This document shows positions 6,477-7,946 of a stretch of DNA of 7,946 bases, in pieces. Position numbers and translations under genes: made by a program. The stretch covers positions 1-7,946 of the forward strand of contig JAHFCV010000115.1 in the NCBI GenBank assembly GCA_023249275.1. Reading direction: 5' to 3'. The stretch's first letter is position 1, and each line of letters begins with the position of its first letter. The stretch is from Candidatus Methanoperedens sp. GTDB lineage: Archaea; Halobacteriota; Methanosarcinia; Methanosarcinales; Methanoperedenaceae. The notes beneath the pieces were generated by a model. It had not been told where the DNA came from and searched no databases. It was given only the letters and a program-made list of their open reading frames with translations.

Positions 6477-6534
6477 CTGCGCTGGGGCAGAGCCCCAGAC
6501 CCCATGGAAGCGCCGCCTGAGGGCGGAGTTTAGC
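6477..6534 (+). repeat. GC-rich double-hairpin repeat, copy 2
   Basis: Same order as the copy at 4046-4102: stem CTGGGGC/GCCCCAG around AGA (6482-6498), then stem CCGCC/GGCGG around TGAG (6513-6526). It lies about 35 bp after the end of the PIN-domain gene on the minus strand and at the exact edge where GT4 copy C is cut off. It may have inserted there or served as a recombination edge. Confidence 0.75.
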
Positions 6535-6568
6535 AATCTTCATCGATAGCCACATGGTAGATTGGAAT

Positions 6569-7000
6569 CTAAAACAATTCTTCTGGCTGCGCAATTTTAA
6601 TTATATCATTAATACTATCAAAATGCGAGTCGTAGGTAATAATGCAATCACACTTTTCTATAAAAGCCAGTATCGCATGCGGGATATCCGAGGCGTCATT
6701 CAATTTCATTTGATGTGCATATCGAATTCTTTGTTCTCTATTAAGAAGAGGAATTAGCTCCACTCTGGTTTTGAGTATTTCTTCAAGTGCTCTTTTACCG
6801 ATGGTTCTTCCGATGTCGTGTGAAAAATTTTCTATGGCAAAGATAAACAATTCGTGAAGCGAGTAGAAGGAAACAACTCCTTTAATCTTTTCTGAATTTA
6901 TTTTATCAAATAAAGTCTTTACTGATTTATATCGGTCAGGTTCCAGCTTTTCTCCGAAACAGTACAGTACAAGTACTGAAGTTTCCAGATATGCCTGCAC
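6569..7000 (-). CDS. PIN-domain ribonuclease toxin (VapC-like)
   Basis: A 143-residue single PIN domain, the usual VapC length. The acidic cluster is visible: Glu 6 in AYLETSVLVLY (most VapC proteins have Asp here, but the YLETS form is a known subgroup), Glu 50 in SLHELF, Asp 102/105 in NDASDIPHAI, and Asp 124 in ITYDSHF. Such enzymes are Mg-dependent endoribonucleases that cut tRNA, rRNA or mRNA. It begins with a GTG at 7000, four bases after the stop of the small gene before it; GCGTGATTGA just ahead offers a weak ribosome site, so translation is probably coupled to the antitoxin. The C-terminus is complete. Confidence 0.87.
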   Translation of the reverse strand: MQAYLETSVLVLYCFGEKLEPDRYKSVKTLFDKINSEKIKGVVSFYSLHELFIFAIENFSHDIGRTIGKRALEEILKTRVELIPLLNREQRIRYAHQMKLNDASDIPHAILAFIEKCDCIITYDSHFDSINDIIKIAQPEELF

Positions 7001-7004
7001 TCAA

Positions 7005-7211
7005 TCACGCCTTTATTTTTTCTGGATGCTGGACAAAGTCGACCAAAGTTCTGGATAGTGCTAATGCTATTGAGGATATCCCCTGCTCGTCTAATAATAG
7101 CATGCTTTTTTCCTTTGCCTGTTCGGAGAGTTTGATCAAATCTTTATTCTTAAGCTGCATTGCAGCAATTTCATGTAGATTCAATATTTTCTCATTTTGT
7201 TTGAGTTTCAT
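7005..7211 (-). CDS. Small antitoxin of the PIN toxin (family not recognised)
   Basis: A 68-residue, highly charged, mostly helical protein (LHEIAAMQLKNKDLIKLSE, then QAKEKSMLLLDEQG, then ISSIALALSRTLVDFVQHPE). It stands directly before the PIN gene with a 4-bp gap, in antitoxin position. I see no AbrB, ribbon-helix-helix or Phd signature, so it does not look like a standard VapB DNA-binding antitoxin; it may bind the toxin only, or use an unfamiliar DNA-binding fold. The ATG at 7211 is the only start and suits the TATA box upstream. Confidence 0.72.
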   Translation of the reverse strand: MKLKQNEKILNLHEIAAMQLKNKDLIKLSEQAKEKSMLLLDEQGISSIALALSRTLVDFVQHPEKIKA

Positions 7212-7233
7212 AGTTATGTTGTTGAGTTTATAT

Positions 7234-7252
7234 CCATATATAAGTTCTCCTC
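7234..7252 (-). promoter_or_regulatory. BRE/TATA promoter of the PIN toxin-antitoxin pair
   Basis: On the minus strand GAGGAGAA (7245-7252, purine-rich like an archaeal BRE) stands directly before CTTATATATGG (7234-7244). The TATA centre is about 28 bp before the ATG at 7211 and there is no Shine-Dalgarno, so the transcript is likely leaderless. This is the clearest archaeal promoter in the window. Confidence 0.6.
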
Positions 7253-7326
7253 AAACTTCAAACTATCAGGCATATATAATACATTTTAATAAATATTATA
7301 AACTACAACTTTACATAACGATTTTT

Positions 7327-7452
7327 GACAGGATTCACAGGATTGATGGCAGTTATTATCACATTACAAATATTAAATTCCTGGCGCCGATACGTTACCG
7401 AAGCAACCTTTTCTTGCCCTGAAATCCCATACAGGAGCTTCGGCTTTAAACC
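7327..7452 (-). repeat. GT4 tail repeat, copy 4, with AGGATT units
   Basis: It starts with GACAGGATTCACAGGATT (7327-7344), has TTATTATCAC at 7353-7362 and GGCGCC at 7383-7388 with the standard 30-base spacing, and ends at the GT4 stop codon. Its 7383-7449 part is identical to tail copy 3. The 115 bases between it and the antitoxin start hold only the promoter and AT-rich sequence. Confidence 0.75.
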
Positions 7453-7946
7453 CTACGACCCGTAGAAAGAATACAGCGTAAACAGCGCGATTACCACCTG
7501 GAAAACCAATACAACCAGCACAACCTCATATTCGTATGCCCTGCCTTTTATTTTTCTTAAGAATAAAATAGCGAGGTGAGGGATGCTGTATACCCCATCT
7601 CTAACCGCGAGCGATCCATCTTCCAGGAGTTCTGCAAAAGATTGTGCTCTGAGTTTACCTCTTGCTTTTAACAGGAATTCGACATAGTACAATGCAAAAA
7701 TAATAACAGCAGATTTTTCCATGTTGCCAATTATCGCCACTATCGCCACAATCGCCCCAACAGGATAAGTTAATGTATCCCCGGGAAATACTCTGGCAGG
7801 GTATTTATTGAAGTAGAGTAAAGCAGCCAGGGCAGAAACCGTTGCGACAACAACCACAGTGGCTACCGTATTTCCATTGCTGTAAGCTATAATGCCGAGC
7901 GTGGAAAGTGTTACTATCCCCATCCCGGCTTCCAGACCATTGTAAC
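7453..7946 (-). pseudogene. GT4 copy D, C-terminal part, running off the window (joins copy A if circular)
   Basis: The minus strand reads GT4 from AGYNGLEAGMG at the window edge through the nucleotide-sugar-loop-like ARVFPGDTLTYPVGA to LYSFYGS and the TAG at 7453-7455. There is no interruption. Because 7926-7946 equals 1-21, the frame continues without a shift into 22-478, making 316 codons with all GT4 motifs except the first transmembrane segment. If not joined, it is the 3' half of an ordinary copy that continues beyond the window. Its coding part is nearest to copy B (118-nt perfect match), while its 3' tail is identical to that of copy C. Confidence 0.85.
7926..7946. repeat. 21-bp terminal overlap with the window start
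   Basis: The last 21 bases, CGGCTTCCAGACCATTGTAA followed by C, are exactly the first 21 bases of the window. The match is limited by the window ends on both sides. It lies inside the GT4 gene and preserves its reading frame. Confidence 0.95.

Noticed and set aside
6991..7422. 143-codon plus-strand frame
   Set aside because: Antisense to the small antitoxin gene, its promoter and the tail repeat; composition looks like a complement of coding sequence.
1..7946. CRISPR array, tRNA, rRNA, transposase, integrase or replication gene
   Set aside because: Looked for on both strands; no regularly spaced repeats, cloverleaf or matching protein motifs were seen.

Overview
The window looks archaeal, probably from a euryarchaeon. 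The repeated gene is of the archaeal/eukaryotic UDP-GlcNAc:dolichyl-phosphate GlcNAc-1-phosphotransferase type (Alg7/DPAGT1-like glycosyltransferase family 4, abbreviated GT4 below). Several genes have a TATA-like box about 25-30 bp before the start codon and no Shine-Dalgarno (leaderless promoters), and one box has a purine-rich BRE-like tract beside it. The species cannot be named from this sequence.

The window is a mosaic of small two-gene cassettes, most resembling toxin-antitoxin systems, separated by broken copies of one GT4 gene. Left to right: (1) 1-478, 5' part of a GT4 copy (minus strand); (2) 510-2112, AbiEi/AbiEii-type antitoxin and nucleotidyltransferase toxin (plus strand); (3) 2144-3023, a repeated 3' tail plus a second GT4 copy with an internal deletion that removes the catalytic Asp pair; (4) 3223-3818, a small unknown protein and a retropepsin-like aspartyl protease (minus strand); (5) 3924-4102, a lone copy of the GT4 tail and a GC-rich double-hairpin repeat; (6) 4150-5838, a winged-helix-like protein and a second nucleotidyltransferase (minus strand), behind a promoter with two related operator-like sites; (7) 5965-6534, a possible gene remnant, a third tail with only the C-terminal part of GT4, and a second GC-rich double hairpin; (8) 6569-7211, a PIN-domain toxin and an unfamiliar small antitoxin (minus strand); (9) 7327-7946, a fourth tail and the 3' part of another GT4 copy.

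The first 21 bases equal the last 21 bases. Joining the ends (7,925 bp) makes the GT4 piece at 7453-7925 run in frame into the piece at 1-478, giving one 316-codon reading frame with the whole GT4 core. So the window is either a small circle, one unit of a tandem array, or an assembly loop through a repeat. No replication, mobilisation or transposase gene is visible, so an independent replicon is not the default reading.

The four cassettes are all of the stress/defence or addiction kind, and each is bounded by pieces of the GT4 unit. One GT4 copy is itself a mosaic of two others. This suggests that recombination between GT4 copies has built, and may still reshuffle, a toxin-antitoxin array. 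No GT4 copy here is complete: all lack the first transmembrane segment or more.
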